This document shows, one piece after another, positions 63,631-64,000 of a stretch of DNA of 64,000 nucleotides. How positions within the stretch are numbered: position 1 is the stretch's first letter; the number at the start of each line of letters is the position of its first letter. Source of the DNA: Actinospineispora spinosispora DSM 44797 (lineage in GTDB: Bacteria; Actinomycetota; Actinomycetes; Mycobacteriales; Pseudonocardiaceae); the NCBI RefSeq assembly GCF_000429025.1, contig NZ_AUBB01000010.1, positions 124,001 to 188,000 on the forward strand. Reading direction: 5' to 3'. The notes under the pieces were generated by a model that worked only from the letters and a program-made list of their open reading frames with translations, did not search any database and was not told the DNA's origin. Made by a program: the position numbers and the translations under genes.

Positions 63631-64000
63631 TTGTCAGACCCCACCCGAGAAGGGGTGCACGAGACCACCGCGGTCATCGACAACGGCAGTTTCGGCACTC
63701 GTACCGTGCGGTTCGAGACCGGCCGGCTGGCCCAGCAGGCCGCCGGCTCCGTTGTCGCCTATCTCGATGACGAGACCATGCTGCTGTCCGCCACCACGGC
63801 GTCCAAGCAGCCGAAGGACCACTTCGACTTCTTCCCGTTGACCATCGACGTGGAGGAGCGGATGTACGCCGCCGGGCGTATCCCCGGCTCGTTCTTCCGC
63901 CGTGAGGGCCGTCCGTCCACGGACGCGATCCTCGCCTGCCGGCTGATCGACCGCCCGCTGCGCCCGACGTTCGCCGACGGGCTGCGCAACGAGGTCCAGG
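63631..64000 (+). CDS. pnp: polyribonucleotide nucleotidyltransferase (5' part; cut by the window edge)
   Basis: The first 123 codons are visible, starting TTG at 63631 with AGAGGAG upstream (63617-63623). The sequence is the N-terminal RNase PH-like domain of PNPase ([86 protein letters not shown]). It degrades RNA 3'-5' with phosphate. The gene continues past the right edge. Confidence 0.95.
   Translation, partial: MSDPTREGVHETTAVIDNGSFGTRTVRFETGRLAQQAAGSVVAYLDDETMLLSATTASKQPKDHFDFFPLTIDVEERMYAAGRIPGSFFRREGRPSTDAILACRLIDRPLRPTFADGLRNEVQ

Overview
The window is high-GC actinomycete chromosome, most likely Pseudonocardiales (Pseudonocardiaceae-like) and close in gene order to mycobacteria. 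The evidence is the abundance of GTG starts, the dxs / RNase D / DUF3000 / hemE-hemY-hemQ / msrB neighbourhood, the proS / DUF4439 / rimP-nusA-ylxR-infB-rbfA / truB-ribF / rpsO-pnp neighbourhood, and lineage-typical families (LigD-type polymerase, F420-dependent LLM oxidoreductase, DUF3040, DUF3710, REP13E12-like DUF222-HNH, TmsAB lipid methylation). It is ordinary housekeeping chromosome with accessory blocks; I see no prophage, CRISPR array, rRNA or tRNA.

Layout. 1-2.5 kb: truncated SIMPL lipoprotein, UbiA prenyltransferase, SDR. 2.6-16.8 kb: dxs, then a block (low-GC repeat-rich membrane protein, two-component system, DUF3710 membrane protein, palindromic repeat A), then rnd, an orphan NarL regulator, DUF3000 and the haem genes hemE-hemY-hemQ (coproporphyrin-dependent route), with msrB convergent. 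16.8-21.8 kb: small membrane protein, LigD polymerase, a TAP-like lipoprotein that has lost its whole catalytic triad, and a DUF222-HNH nuclease beside palindromic repeat B. 21.8-25.9 kb: a compact Asp23 envelope-stress locus with its own ECF sigma factor and an anti-sigma factor that appears fused to an Asp23-like domain. 26-35 kb: lipoprotein, M15 peptidase, acyl-CoA dehydrogenase, PhaC-like hydrolase with TetR regulator, nitroreductase, tmsA-tmsB for 10-methyl fatty acids, small membrane proteins, DinB-like protein. 35-44 kb: second copies of repeats B and A, Rv1733c-like protein, LLM oxidoreductase, a protein of hexapeptide repeats plus ten cysteines at period three, AlkB, flavin reductase, FprA, RIO kinase with a 19-codon upstream ORF, and yaaA divergent from a second Fpr-like reductase with a perfect IdeR/DtxR-type iron box between them. 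44-64 kb: proS and the translation/transcription cluster through rpsO and the start of pnp.

Most worth a second look: the sigma / anti-sigma-Asp23 locus; the two repeat families, where the long stem of repeat B is preserved by compensating changes between copies; the hexad/Cys-x-x protein; the triad-less hydrolase; and the iron-box divergent pair. Many genes carry a TANNNT -10 element 6-8 nt before the start codon, so leaderless transcripts are probably common here.
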